Positions 44,777 through 54,501 of a stretch of 64,000 nucleotides of DNA are shown piece after piece. The DNA comes from Carnimonas nigrificans ATCC BAA-78. Lineage in GTDB: Bacteria; Pseudomonadota; Gammaproteobacteria; Pseudomonadales; Halomonadaceae. The notes under the pieces were generated by a model, which ran no database searches, was not told the DNA's origin, and saw only the letters and a list, made by a program, of their open reading frames with translations. Position 1 is the first letter of the stretch. Each line of letters begins with the position of its first letter. Both the position numbers and the translations under genes were made by a program. The stretch covers positions 62,001 through 126,000 of the forward strand of contig NZ_JAGO01000013.1 in the NCBI RefSeq assembly GCF_000526695.1, in the 5' to 3' direction.

Positions 44777-46285
44777 TATTAATACACCATGAATTTAAAA
44801 AATAACTCTATGCTTTCTTAGTCAAGCCCACAGTCAATAGGAATGACTACAAAATTGGGCATAAGAACACCCTATAGTCTATACAAGCACGATATAGGTT
44901 ATATAATAGCAAGTCAGAAAAACATAGTAGTGTATATGTTTGAGCGAAATAATTCTCACTAACTCATTAATTTGAGTATTGTATTAAAGAAACATCTAAA
45001 TAAACATGTCTTCCCGACGAAATTTCCTATCCAGGCATTAGATAAAAAAACTATTTATATTTTCTACACTCTAGATGATAGTAGCCCCAATCCTCTGGAT
45101 AGAGACTGGATACGTATATAAATATATTTCTTTTTAATTATGCAATGCAGCGCCGCGAAAAAGGAATAACAGCTGGAAAAGTATAACTGTCACTAATTAT
45201 TGATTTCTCATAACTCGGCGCCCATATAGATACACTATTGGTTAACAATAGGACTCTATTAATATTTCTATTTTTAACATCTATTATATAATAATAAATT
45301 TAATGAATTTTATATATCTTAACCTAATGATAAAATCAACATCCCAATATAACAACTGAGAATAGGCTTACAGTCGACAATTTACAAGCTCTGATTAGAA
45401 TAATTAATTTCTAGATTAACAGCGGCATTGTTATCAAAAATGCTTACAAATCAACACCCTCATCATATAAAACTGCTAGCGGAGAACGACTCTCATTTCC
45501 GTTGCAACCAGATGAAAATATACTTAAAAAAATCATGGACTTGAAATTTTTCGCTAATAGAGAAAATAATTCATCTAAAAAAGCTTTCTACTATAAAAAT
45601 GATATCTATAGGTAAAGGTATCAATCTCTAAATTGAGTATAATGTTATTTGATCTTTTAGAAATGACCGGAGTTATCTACCTGCTCAGATATAGTCCCGG
45701 CCAGCCTCTGAAACAGAGGCCCTTATCAGCAACTCGGTCTTATCAATGAGGCATTCTGTAACAAGGATGCCGTAGATTTTCCCTTCAGCTATTTTAAAAC
45801 CAATCGTATATATACTACGTTTGGTGATCGCTCTCCCACGTCATTTGTCAATAGCTACTTTTACTCCATACCAAGCCCTACTTTCATACATACAGGAGAG
45901 TATGGAGATCACCGTCTTCAGTGTAGACCTACTTCATATCAATTTTGTCTGGTAGCTCAAAAAATTGCTCCCGTATTCTAATCCAGAAGTTGAAGCAATC
46001 CTAGATCATTTGCTAAGGATAAAATAACTTGCAATATCGCGTCAGGGAGCGCTAACTCGAAATTCTCAGAGCATTTTTTCCACCACATTCCAGTTATTGG
46101 ACCAGCACCCCTTTGCCTTCATGACAACTTAAAACTATTTCCAAGTATCAACAGGCACAAAATAGCGTTTCATGGCAGTAATCTTCTCTACCGAGAAAAA
46201 TCGTGCGGTCCTGCAACAAAGCAATAGGGGCAGTCTCTCTTTCAAAATAATAACATGCCCTAATATGTTCAAAAATTTCACTAAA
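44777..46285. other. 1.5-kb AT-rich stretch with almost no coding capacity
   Basis: Both strands are riddled with stops except for one 89-codon plus-strand frame at 45712-45981 that lacks a start. The part from about 45650 on is a little richer in GC and looks like gene debris. The promoter of the double ATP-grasp gene should be near 44780-44850, but no clear elements were picked out. Confidence 0.5.
45712..45981 (+). pseudogene. Possible gene remnant, family unknown
   Basis: An open plus-strand run between TGA 45709 and TAA 45979 with no ATG at its head. It reads, in part, GLINEAFCNKDAVDFPFSYF, SPTFIHTGEYGDHRLQ and SYQFCLVAQKIAPVF, a composition that looks protein-like rather than random. 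I do not recognise it. It could be the ruin of a glycan-related gene. Confidence 0.25.
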
Positions 46286-47107
46286 TCATGAGTTTAAATT
46301 ATGCTCGAGAAAATCGAATCCTGAGATGTTAGCTATATCTACACTTTTGCTATTTTTATTTCTTTTTTCATATCCTTTACCACCTGTATCTTGATAAGCA
46401 TAGGCTGATCTGAAGATTTTAGGCGCTCTAGAGTCTAAAATAGTCGGATAATTCCGGTCTACTCTTACGTGATTTCCTGCTCCGTAAATTGAGCGATTAA
46501 CATGTCCATTCGATGATTCTCGAGTATCAATTTTGGCCAGCCCAGCAGAAACCTTGGGATAGTAAAACTCATTAATATTAATAAATTTAAAAGATTCAAG
46601 ATCAAAAAGCCCTTCATAGCCATAACCATGAGAAACAATATGGCCACTAAATTCAGGACGTAAATATGAATATATATTTTTCAGAAAATCATTTGACAAT
46701 CCATCGTCGTCATCTAATCTTATAGTTGCATAACACATGTCCTCATCTATAGAAGCGATAATGTTACGAACTTCAGTCTCAACACCACTATTTTCATTAA
46801 CTCTAACTATATTGGCCCAAGAATAATTTTTAATAGATGAATATAAACTAGTATACCATTTTTCTGGCATATCCTCAGATGTTAAAACAATAAGAGTAAC
46901 ATCTTGATTCAAATCAACACCCTGTTGATTTTTCAGCGATTCAAAAGTAACATGTTTAAATAAAAAATCATGCACGGCCATGCGATCATCATTAAATAAT
47001 TCAGCTTTGTAATCCACTAAATTATTATTGCGACCTAAAATAAAATTTTTGGCACCTGTACGGGTAAAAACAGAGTACCTTACAATAACAAATATATGTT
47101 TTTTCAT
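46286..47107 (-). CDS. Putative rhamnosyltransferase-family glycosyltransferase
   Basis: 273 residues from ATG 47107 (AGGGA six bases upstream); an earlier ATG at 47173 has no ribosome site. It matches the layout of the putative rhamnosyl transferase family (PF11316): KKHIFVIVRYSVF start, then TLIVLTSEDMPEKW, and the metal/nucleotide block ATIRLDDDDGLSNDFLKNI followed by SHGYGYEG. With dTDP-rhamnose genes nearby, a rhamnose donor is reasonable, though the family name itself rests on weak evidence. AT-rich. A hairpin at 47240-47264 separates it from the gene upstream on the same strand, so it may be transcribed separately. Confidence 0.65.
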   Translation of the reverse strand: MKKHIFVIVRYSVFTRTGAKNFILGRNNNLVDYKAELFNDDRMAVHDFLFKHVTFESLKNQQGVDLNQDVTLIVLTSEDMPEKWYTSLYSSIKNYSWANIVRVNENSGVETEVRNIIASIDEDMCYATIRLDDDDGLSNDFLKNIYSYLRPEFSGHIVSHGYGYEGLFDLESFKFININEFYYPKVSAGLAKIDTRESSNGHVNRSIYGAGNHVRVDRNYPTILDSRAPKIFRSAYAYQDTGGKGYEKRNKNSKSVDIANISGFDFLEHNLNS

Positions 47108-47474
47108 TTTTTCCCTAAGATAAAATTTCAAAATATATAAATTTTCGAATATGATTTCCAGATATTCTATCACTTATCTAGAAATAAAAACGAGCTATAG
47201 CACTGTTCCGTTAATTCACTTACCATCTCGATTAGGAGAAAGGCTCAAATTCAATTCGAGCCTTATTTATATTTACACTGAGTGCCATCTAGCTGACACC
47301 ACACTGGGTGAATATCATCATATGTGACCATTATTTTTATGGCTCTCAGTCGTAAAAAAAACTGATGCATAAAATATTTTCTTAATATGTAGAATATTCC
47401 GCGAAATAGATATTATTTTATATCTACACTTCCCAAATTGCTCAATATCAAATCCTAAGACCATGGCCAATTTG
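47108..47474. other. Intergenic with a hairpin
   Basis: 366 AT-rich bases between two minus-strand genes. A perfect 7-bp inverted repeat lies at 47240-47264. No gene. Confidence 0.5.
47240..47264 (-). terminator. Hairpin downstream of the TupA-like gene
   Basis: AAGGCTC-11 bases-GAGCCTT. On the minus strand it is followed by TCTCC; on the plus strand by ATTTATATTT. It could end the TupA-like transcript but is not a textbook terminator. Confidence 0.4.
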
Positions 47475-48488
47475 TCAATTATACATATCTTTAAATAATC
47501 GACCTTCAGCATTTAAATAACACTCTCCGAGATATCTATCAAACACTTCATTAAACGAGGAAAACTGTCCTGGCCGTGGTGTGAACTCGCCAAAAGAAAA
47601 AGTATTTTTACTTCTGATAAAATCAATACGTATAAATGGAGTAAGAATAGTTTTACTAATCCGTTTCGCCGTCTCAAGCTGCTGATTGGAGAAACCATTT
47701 CCGATGAATGTCTTTCCTTCATAGCGACCAGTAGCTGCCAGCTGGCCATCCGGCATCCACTCGCAGTAGCGGGTTTGGTTGCCCCTTTCTACTTCCAATA
47801 CGAACCCCACCTCACCGTAAAAGCAGTAGAATTTCAAGTCGACCGGAGCAGAAGGCTTACCTTTTTCAAAGTCTCCTATAAATTCTTCTAGCAACCAAGA
47901 GTCTTTCTTAATTTTTCCTTCTTCCATCAGTGAAGCAGCTTTCTCTAGAGCACTATCGGCAGTGCGTAAACTTTCACCTGTACGTACTTCAAAAGCTCCA
48001 CCTTGTTCATCAAAAATAAATACTCCATGGCTGGATGAACCATTTTCTGGCTTTAAGACAGTCCCTTTCTTAGGAAGAATTTTGGAAAGTACCTGATTAA
48101 AGGCATAAATTTTTGGTCTCCTGACCCCTAGGCTATCAATAAACTTATAGGCATGACGCTTATTATTCAATTTCCACTCTGGCTGAAAGTTAAATAATTG
48201 TCTTCTGCGAGTTGCCTGTACTAGTAATTGTTGGAATGAGGCTGCATTAGTCAATTGAATCTTACTCTGACTTAACAGACGGGTGAATTTCTCCGTAAGC
48301 TCATCTGCTGTTAATAGTTCAGACATCTTCTCCAATATGCCCTGGCGTTCCGCAGCTGATAATTGTTGGGCAGCGGCTGCCAATTGATTGGCAATCACAC
48401 GTTTTTGCTCTTTCTCACGATCTACTTGTTCTTTTGACTGAGCTAATGCTTGCAATAGAGCAGTCACGTCCTGCTGATGTTTTTTCAC
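47475..48488 (-). CDS. TupA-like ATP-grasp protein with N-terminal coiled coil
   Basis: 337 residues from GTG 48488, which overlaps the stop of the upstream glycosyltransferase as GTGA and follows a purine-rich tract; ATG 48500 is the alternative. Residues 1-65 are a Gln/Lys/Glu-rich helix, probably coiled coil. The rest is the TupA branch of ATP-grasp: KFIDSLGVRRPKIYA, GTVLKPENGSSSHGVFIFD for ATP, WLLEEFIGDF, VDLKFYCFYGEVGFVLEVER, and FIRIDFIRSKNTFSFGEFTPRPG for the metal site. TupA is needed for teichuronopeptide in alkaliphilic Bacillus, and relatives occur in capsule loci, where they likely join an amino acid to a sugar acid. Translationally coupled to the GT2 gene. Confidence 0.72.
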   Translation of the reverse strand: MKKHQQDVTALLQALAQSKEQVDREKEQKRVIANQLAAAAQQLSAAERQGILEKMSELLTADELTEKFTRLLSQSKIQLTNAASFQQLLVQATRRRQLFNFQPEWKLNNKRHAYKFIDSLGVRRPKIYAFNQVLSKILPKKGTVLKPENGSSSHGVFIFDEQGGAFEVRTGESLRTADSALEKAASLMEEGKIKKDSWLLEEFIGDFEKGKPSAPVDLKFYCFYGEVGFVLEVERGNQTRYCEWMPDGQLAATGRYEGKTFIGNGFSNQQLETAKRISKTILTPFIRIDFIRSKNTFSFGEFTPRPGQFSSFNEVFDRYLGECYLNAEGRLFKDMYN

Positions 48489-50344
48489 AGAGCCCCCCAT
48501 TCCTTCAAACCAATAAATTCAGGATATCCATCCAGTGGATAGTCAATTAATGTTTTATCCGCTGTTTTGTAGTGGTTGGCCTTTACAGTCTGCCCCATTA
48601 CGACAGGCTCTATTTTCCCTTGTTTGAGTAACTCAAAGTAAAGATTACATAAAGACTCTGGAGACTTGTGAAAACTAGCCCAATGGAATAGAGCAATCTT
48701 CTGCTTATAGTGCTTTTGAATATACTCAGATGCCTTTTGACAATCTTCCAAACGTGAAAAGTCACCAGCAATCACACTATTGAATACTAGTGGTTCTCCG
48801 GCGCGTTCGAACATACTCCGAGGTGCTGGAAAAGCTCGCCCAGATTTTGCATCCTGAATGTTAAGATGCTTTTGAGAAGCGTGCCACCAAGCGCAGATTT
48901 CGCGATAGATGTGCCGTAGGCCAAAGTACACAGTACGTACATGGGTTGCTTTAGTACGCGTTAGTGAAGACTCTTCATCTAGTGCAAATGCCAGTGGCGT
49001 ATCTGCATGGATCTTAGCAAATGATTTTTTGCCAAACTGTGCCTGCATTCTCCAAATATATTCTGTATCCCCGCCTATGCGCACGTGATCCCATTCACCG
49101 AGGGTATCTAACACTTCACGCCTAAACATAAAGGAGGACTGGCTCCAGTGAGTCAAGCAATTATTTGGTCGCCAATTCTGAGTAAAGGCCAGGTTACTAC
49201 GGGCACGAATCCAGTGAACCGAACAACCTTTCACATCTGGATTATCTTCCAAATAAGCAACCTGAGTAGCAATTTTCTGCGGGTGGGACCAATCATCACT
49301 GTCGTGAGTAGTGAACAGATCACCCGTGGCAAAGGTTAACCCAAAATTACGTGCCGCGTAGGCGCCTCCATTGTGAGGCGGTTGTATGGCCTTGATCCGG
49401 GGGTCCTCTTTCTCCAATGCTTTTAACACACTGAAAGTGTCATCAGGAGAACAGTCATCTACTGCTATAATTTCAATATTTGCGTAGGTTTGTGCCAGTA
49501 AGGACTCGATGGCTATACGTACCTGCTCACCGGCACTATAGATCGGCATAATTATGGAGACTTTCATAGCCCCCTTCACCTTAGACGCTGGTAACCCCGC
49601 CACATTACCGATCGAAAGCGGCTGGTCTGAGTCTTTGAGGCAAATACCAGAGAAGCCATGAATAGAAAATGCCTGGTTAATTAGTTCTATTCGCTGGATA
49701 TCAGTTTCTAACGCATTGCTCAACGCAAAGTGTGCATCGGCATCATTCGGGTGGCGATTGACATAAGCCCTCAACCCTACATAAGCTTCCTCAACTCGAC
49801 CCAATGTCAGCAAACAGAAGTAAGTCAGGTACACCGTTTCCTTACGTGACCGGTTTGCTGATGCTAGCTCTTTCATTCTGTTCGCAAATATCAATGACTG
49901 CTCGATATCCCCACAGAAATAGAGCCAGCGTGCCGTGTGCCACATTGCCCACCAACGTGATGCTTCTATAGCTTCTGGATCATTATAGACGGCTTCTAGT
50001 GCTTTCAATGCCGATTCAGAATGACCATTCCATAATTGAACAGCCAAGTTAGAAGTACCACTAGCCGCTTTGCTCTTAGTTATTTTCTTTATCGGCAAAT
50101 TTTGATGGATACCAACCTCTAAATAATGCACAAGTGGATTAATATCATCTGGAATTGAGTTGCTTTCTTTATAAAAAGATGTATCAAATCGCTTGCAGGG
50201 ATTTCTATTTAATCTCCATCCATATTTCATAAAATGTAATATGGGGTCCATTCCAAGAATTTCAACATCCGGGTAGGCCTTTATATACCATTTCCCATTG
50301 ATCATCCTTGACTTTCTAATAAACTTATATTCCGATGGCGTCAT
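48485..50344 (-). CDS. Glycosyltransferase family 2 with N-terminal tail-type modules
   Basis: 619 residues. Residues 15-85 contain two WYIKAYPDV / FDTSFY modules of the kind seen in the 34752 and 37917 genes. Residues 100-230 are helical, TPR-like. GT2 domain from about 259: MKVSIIMPIYSAGEQ, IIAVDDCSPDD, GGAYAARNFGL, DXD-type THDSDDWSHP at 346-355, with WDHVRIGGDTEYIWR downstream. The stretch TTHDSDDWSHP is nearly identical to that of the 1040-residue protein, so the two GT2 domains are paralogues. No GT4 half here. It ends in a GTGA overlap with the TupA-like gene. Confidence 0.8.
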   Translation of the reverse strand: MTPSEYKFIRKSRMINGKWYIKAYPDVEILGMDPILHFMKYGWRLNRNPCKRFDTSFYKESNSIPDDINPLVHYLEVGIHQNLPIKKITKSKAASGTSNLAVQLWNGHSESALKALEAVYNDPEAIEASRWWAMWHTARWLYFCGDIEQSLIFANRMKELASANRSRKETVYLTYFCLLTLGRVEEAYVGLRAYVNRHPNDADAHFALSNALETDIQRIELINQAFSIHGFSGICLKDSDQPLSIGNVAGLPASKVKGAMKVSIIMPIYSAGEQVRIAIESLLAQTYANIEIIAVDDCSPDDTFSVLKALEKEDPRIKAIQPPHNGGAYAARNFGLTFATGDLFTTHDSDDWSHPQKIATQVAYLEDNPDVKGCSVHWIRARSNLAFTQNWRPNNCLTHWSQSSFMFRREVLDTLGEWDHVRIGGDTEYIWRMQAQFGKKSFAKIHADTPLAFALDEESSLTRTKATHVRTVYFGLRHIYREICAWWHASQKHLNIQDAKSGRAFPAPRSMFERAGEPLVFNSVIAGDFSRLEDCQKASEYIQKHYKQKIALFHWASFHKSPESLCNLYFELLKQGKIEPVVMGQTVKANHYKTADKTLIDYPLDGYPEFIGLKEWGAL

Positions 50345-50755
50345 AATATTAAAACCTAAGTTAATTTCTTACTCTTTAGTATTTGATACTCTCGACGGGA
50401 AAATACTAAACCCTAATAAAATGCTAAAATCGCTATCAAGCATCTGCTAACCAGCCATTTTTATTAGCCTAGTCGAAGGCAGATACCTCAGAATTCATAG
50501 AAATAACCACAAGACTTTATTCATCACAGGAACCCCACAGCAAACTTTGATGCCCCTACCAAGAGTGGTACAGATCATGATATTTTATCACAAGAATTAA
50601 CCACGCACCTATAATCATATAATATTACATGCATAAACATTATATTGGTATCCTTGTGACTTCGCCTTACGCACCTCTCAAGCAATCACAAACTTATATA
50701 AAAAACAATTCCCAGTATGTAATATTGAATTTAATGTTATATAATGAGAAATTGA
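50345..50755. other. Intergenic, AT-rich
   Basis: 410 bases between two minus-strand glycosyltransferase genes. No gene on either strand. Probably holds the promoter of the 48485-47475 pair; no clear elements seen. Confidence 0.5.
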
Positions 50756-53044
50756 TTACCTCAATGAAAAGTCTTCAAAACTCACGGTCAGATTAGGATT
50801 ATAGGCTGGGTCATGCAGAAGCTGTTGCCCCCAGCGCGAGCGAAAATAATCCACTTCTCTTTTTGCTCTTGCTTTTTTGACGGGGTTATCGTCAATGCCA
50901 CGTGAAACAGATTCATGGTGGTACAGTTCAGCAAATGGTGTCCAGAGATTCCGGTACCCAAGTTCTCTTACCTTTAAGCATAAATCTACGTCATTATAAG
51001 CTACGGGCAAATATTCTTCTTCCAGCCCCCCTGCCTCCTCAAATATAGATCGTCGCAGCAGCAGACAGGCTGCCGTAACTGCTGAAAGATTTTGAGTGTG
51101 ATGCAAGCGATTCTGGAAACCCCCGTCTTCACGCGGGAAAAAGCGGTGTGCATGGCCGGCAACTCCGCCCAGACCGAGAATAACGCCAGCATGCTGCAAC
51201 GTATCATCAGGGTAATAAAGTTTGGCTCCCACACAGCCTATGTTAGGTCTGACCGCATGACTGACCATCTCCGTTAACCAGCTGCCATTGATCGGCTCAA
51301 TATCATTATTCACCAGACCGATGACATCGCTACTACAGTGCCTGGCTCCAAAATTATTGATCGCTGAATAATTAAATGGATGATCCCAACGCAACACACG
51401 TACACGGGTATCGCGAGCGATCTTATTTAGATAAGCAAGCGCCCCTGGATCAGAGGATTGGTTATCCAGAATGACAATCTCGTAATTTGGATAGTCGGTT
51501 AGCTCAAGGATTTTATCCACACAGGGCTGCAGCATATGCAGCATATCGCGTGTAGGGATGAGCAAACTTACCGAAGGCAATGGTCCGTGCAGCCCCCACT
51601 GAACGCGACATCCTAATTCGGGCTGTTCTGAGGCAGTTGCGCTAGCATCTTTTTCAACCAGAAAACGTTGCACAGCAGTAATGCTGAAACCTGGGCCGTC
51701 AGGCGTTAGCTCCGCGGCACTTGTAGCATCAGAATAACGACGGTGTAAAACCACATAGGCCACATGTTGAATATCCGCTTTGGATAATCCATCGGTATAT
51801 GCAAGGAGCAGGGCATGCATATCCACCTGCTCGGGAGATTCACACAAGTGGCTATATTGTAGGAGCCGCTCCAATGAGAAGGCAGCCGCACGGCCTATAT
51901 AATTGACCGAAAGTAATAGGTCCGTATTCCATTCCGGTTTGAAATTAGGCAATGCTCTCTCGCCATCAACGCACCGATCTTCATCACCATACAGCAATAC
52001 TGCCTCTGGATGCTGGTAACTATGTGCCGCAAGATGGTAAGTAGCATTGATCGCCAGTGCATCGCCCGCTGCCAGAAAAGTGACATAATCAATCTGCTGG
52101 GATAACGATGCCAGCCACTGATGGAACGATGTACTTTCGGGGGGCTGGATCAGGAGATGCTGGGCCAGTATCTCATGCTCGTGCAGACGCTGGTTCAGCA
52201 ATTCCGAGATATCCTCATCGGCATCCTGCTCGGCACTAATCAATAAATACCAGTGTGAATATCGCTGTTGGATCAGAGAATCCAGGGTTATCGCTATATC
52301 CTCAACCGATGCCCCTTCTGTCGATAGAGCAATACCGAAACTGGAGTGCTCAGTCAGCTTCTCAATGGCAATAACGACTCTATTATTTGAAGGCTCTCGT
52401 AGCGGCTCTATCTGCTCACGCCATAGCGCATAATTGAAATTTGGCGCACCGCGTGCAAAAGTGCCTTCGTAATAAGCTGCCAACAACCTTCGCCAGGAAA
52501 CATTCTCTTCCCGTGATTCCTCTTTTAACGCTTTAAGAATCTGCTGTGCCCCAGCGCCCTGAAAATGCCGATCGGCATAGTTCAAGCGCCGTATCATTCT
52601 ACTGTATGCAAATCGTGGCGTTAGCCACACAAAGCGGAAATGCTTGACCGAAAAACATCCCTTCTGCCCTGATAAAGGCTCCAGACGAATTCCCTTAATG
52701 CCGTAAGGCACATAGCAAATACGCTTGGCTATACGACCACGCCGCACGGCAAGATAAATGGTATTACGGCGGTCAAATCCGTTACCTCTATCGAAGGTTA
52801 TTCCCGCAGCGGCAGAGGTTTGATCATGCTCGATCTCGATTTCCAGCATGTTGAAGCCGGGCAGCGGGCTAGCCCCTTCCGTGTGAAAACATGCATGTTC
52901 ATCAAGCGCTCGCCAGGAGAAGTTATCAGTATAGTGTATATGAAGCTCTCGCAACGTCTCCAACGCGGTGGGGATGAGCGTAGGCTTAGCAGTAAGCCTG
53001 AGCAAAGACGGTAGAGTGGAAGCAAAAAGCCGTTTATATATCAT
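50756..53044 (-). CDS. Two-domain GT2 glycosyltransferase, rhamnosyltransferase (WbbL)-like
   Basis: 762 residues. Residues 1-190 are a beta-rich then helical N-terminal region without recognised motif. Residues about 220-420 look like a degenerate GT-A domain (TLDSLIQQRYSHWYLLISAEQ, FLAAGDAL, YGDEDRCVDG). Residues about 490-750 form a full GT2 domain: SVSLLIPTRDMLHML, YEIVILDNQSSD, GLVNNDIEPINGSWL, where the NND motif replaces DXD as usual in the WbbL/RfbN group, and LPVAYNDVDLCLKVRELGYR. These families often transfer rhamnose or other deoxysugars. Stands alone on the minus strand with about 400 bases of non-coding DNA on each side. Confidence 0.8.
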   Translation of the reverse strand: MIYKRLFASTLPSLLRLTAKPTLIPTALETLRELHIHYTDNFSWRALDEHACFHTEGASPLPGFNMLEIEIEHDQTSAAAGITFDRGNGFDRRNTIYLAVRRGRIAKRICYVPYGIKGIRLEPLSGQKGCFSVKHFRFVWLTPRFAYSRMIRRLNYADRHFQGAGAQQILKALKEESREENVSWRRLLAAYYEGTFARGAPNFNYALWREQIEPLREPSNNRVVIAIEKLTEHSSFGIALSTEGASVEDIAITLDSLIQQRYSHWYLLISAEQDADEDISELLNQRLHEHEILAQHLLIQPPESTSFHQWLASLSQQIDYVTFLAAGDALAINATYHLAAHSYQHPEAVLLYGDEDRCVDGERALPNFKPEWNTDLLLSVNYIGRAAAFSLERLLQYSHLCESPEQVDMHALLLAYTDGLSKADIQHVAYVVLHRRYSDATSAAELTPDGPGFSITAVQRFLVEKDASATASEQPELGCRVQWGLHGPLPSVSLLIPTRDMLHMLQPCVDKILELTDYPNYEIVILDNQSSDPGALAYLNKIARDTRVRVLRWDHPFNYSAINNFGARHCSSDVIGLVNNDIEPINGSWLTEMVSHAVRPNIGCVGAKLYYPDDTLQHAGVILGLGGVAGHAHRFFPREDGGFQNRLHHTQNLSAVTAACLLLRRSIFEEAGGLEEEYLPVAYNDVDLCLKVRELGYRNLWTPFAELYHHESVSRGIDDNPVKKARAKREVDYFRSRWGQQLLHDPAYNPNLTVSFEDFSLR

Positions 53045-53448
53045 GAAGAATTAGTCGACCATTGAATCTCAAGGACAACAAGCAATTACTTTTTTTGCTT
53101 TTTCCAAGAAGTGTGAATATATAAGACTAGTACTATCTTCAATCGACAGCAGCTCCAGTGGAATTGACTGGTTCAAGTATGTTACTGGGTGGAAACCTAA
53201 CTCAGCGATTGCACCCTATTCCTTGATTAACCGGTAGCTCCTCAATATACGTTATTATCGTACGCATCAGAGACAGGCTGGCATTGCGCACTAACTAGGT
53301 AACTTTTCTATAGCCTCAAGTCGTAGGGTCAAATAGCCACTGCATATTATCACCATGACCCATAGTTAAATCATGGCATTGCAGGACATGCCATCCAACG
53401 AATGTGATAAAACTAGGTAAAGCTGACGATTTATTTTATTCAATATTA
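53045..53448. other. Intergenic
   Basis: 404 bases between the GT2 gene and the lyase gene, both on the minus strand. No gene or strong hairpin seen; promoter of the GT2 gene expected here. Confidence 0.5.
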
Positions 53449-54501
53449 TTATTGTCCACACATTTTTAGATAAAATGGTGGGGTAGAAGATAATTCCGAA
53501 GCAATAGAGGCTAATTGTGGGTTAAACTGTGATGAAAGCCACATAAGAGTCGATGCTTGTTTCGGTTCGAAATTTCCTGAAAAATCTTTTACCCCAGCTT
53601 TTGCTCTGGCCGCATCAAAGCCCTTTGCATTAGGAAATTCCTTATGATTTTTAGTCCCCTTAGCATATGGAATAACCCAATCAACAGCCTTATTCAGCGA
53701 CGCCCCATTTGGCGCTCGCCAAAAATACCAATCTTCTCCCATTGTGCGAGCTGCTAATGCAGCCCTCACCAGAGGGACTAGGTCATAAACTGCATAATGG
53801 ACAGCATGCCGTGCCCGAAAGTCATATGTTACTCCGTCTGAGTTAATATTTTTTTCAATTTGCCTCCGGAAGAGGCTGCGTAATGAGCTAAACATTTCGC
53901 GATCATTTAAAGCCACAGCGATCGCTACTGCAATTGAAAGTCTATGACTTTGCCAATTTGAATGCCCTCCTTCCTTCATCCTTACAATATATCCAGATGC
54001 CCACCGATGCAGGATTCCCCTAATCTTCCGTTGTTGTTCAAGCGGTAACGTATCCTGAATAATAACGAAACTAGACACCATCGGTAATAATCTATCTTCA
54101 TCAATGGGGTTGAAACTGAGCTTATATATTGAGAACCAACTAAGTAGATAGTTTTGTGCGATCTGTAACCATTTGTTATCTCCCGTAGCTCTCCAAGATA
54201 ATGCTGCTTTTAACATAATAGGCATATCTTGACGTGCCTTAATACTTTCATCGCGTATACCTTGGTGAGGTAGGGTGCCCTCTGAATGAACCTCAGGCAT
54301 TGGGTTAGGAGATCTATCCTTAACCTTGGAGTAGAAGTTCGTATCAATTAAAGCTCTAGCTTTGACAGAGGATACTGAGCACCAATCTGCCCCATAAGCG
54401 AAATTATTTGAGAGCATTAATATAAAAAGAATTAATGAAGCCACACTCAATCTAGCAATACTTAATTTTATTTCGCGTAAATTTACCCATAATTTTCTCA
54501 T
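53449..54501 (-). CDS. Secreted alginate-lyase-family polysaccharide lyase
   Basis: 350 residues from ATG 54501 (GGATGG about six bases upstream); ATG-less extension to 54537 is less likely. A signal peptide is clear: basic LREIKLSIARLS, hydrophobic VASLILFILML, cleavage after AYG before ADWC. The mature part is an all-alpha toroid like PL5/alginate lyases: HSNWQSHRLSIAVAIAVAL carries the catalytic Asn/His pair region, and DFRARHAVHYAVYDLVPL the second His/Tyr-containing helix. A periplasmic lyase at the capsule export operon suggests trimming of uronate-containing chains or clearing of stalled polymer, as AlgL does for alginate. The substrate is inferred. Lies between kpsE and the glycosyltransferases, 260 bases after kpsE. 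Confidence 0.72.
   Translation of the reverse strand: MRKLWVNLREIKLSIARLSVASLILFILMLSNNFAYGADWCSVSSVKARALIDTNFYSKVKDRSPNPMPEVHSEGTLPHQGIRDESIKARQDMPIMLKAALSWRATGDNKWLQIAQNYLLSWFSIYKLSFNPIDEDRLLPMVSSFVIIQDTLPLEQQRKIRGILHRWASGYIVRMKEGGHSNWQSHRLSIAVAIAVALNDREMFSSLRSLFRRQIEKNINSDGVTYDFRARHAVHYAVYDLVPLVRAALAARTMGEDWYFWRAPNGASLNKAVDWVIPYAKGTKNHKEFPNAKGFDAARAKAGVKDFSGNFEPKQASTLMWLSSQFNPQLASIASELSSTPPFYLKMCGQ

Noticed and set aside
50896-50911. CACGTGAAACA half-palindrome resembling a third parS
   Set aside because: Only about 12 of 16 positions match and the left half is lost, so it is not comparable with the two perfect sites.
51515-51523. TTATCCACA, a perfect DnaA box
   Set aside because: A single 9-mer inside a glycosyltransferase gene is expected by chance in 64 kb, and no cluster of boxes or AT-rich unwinding region surrounds it.
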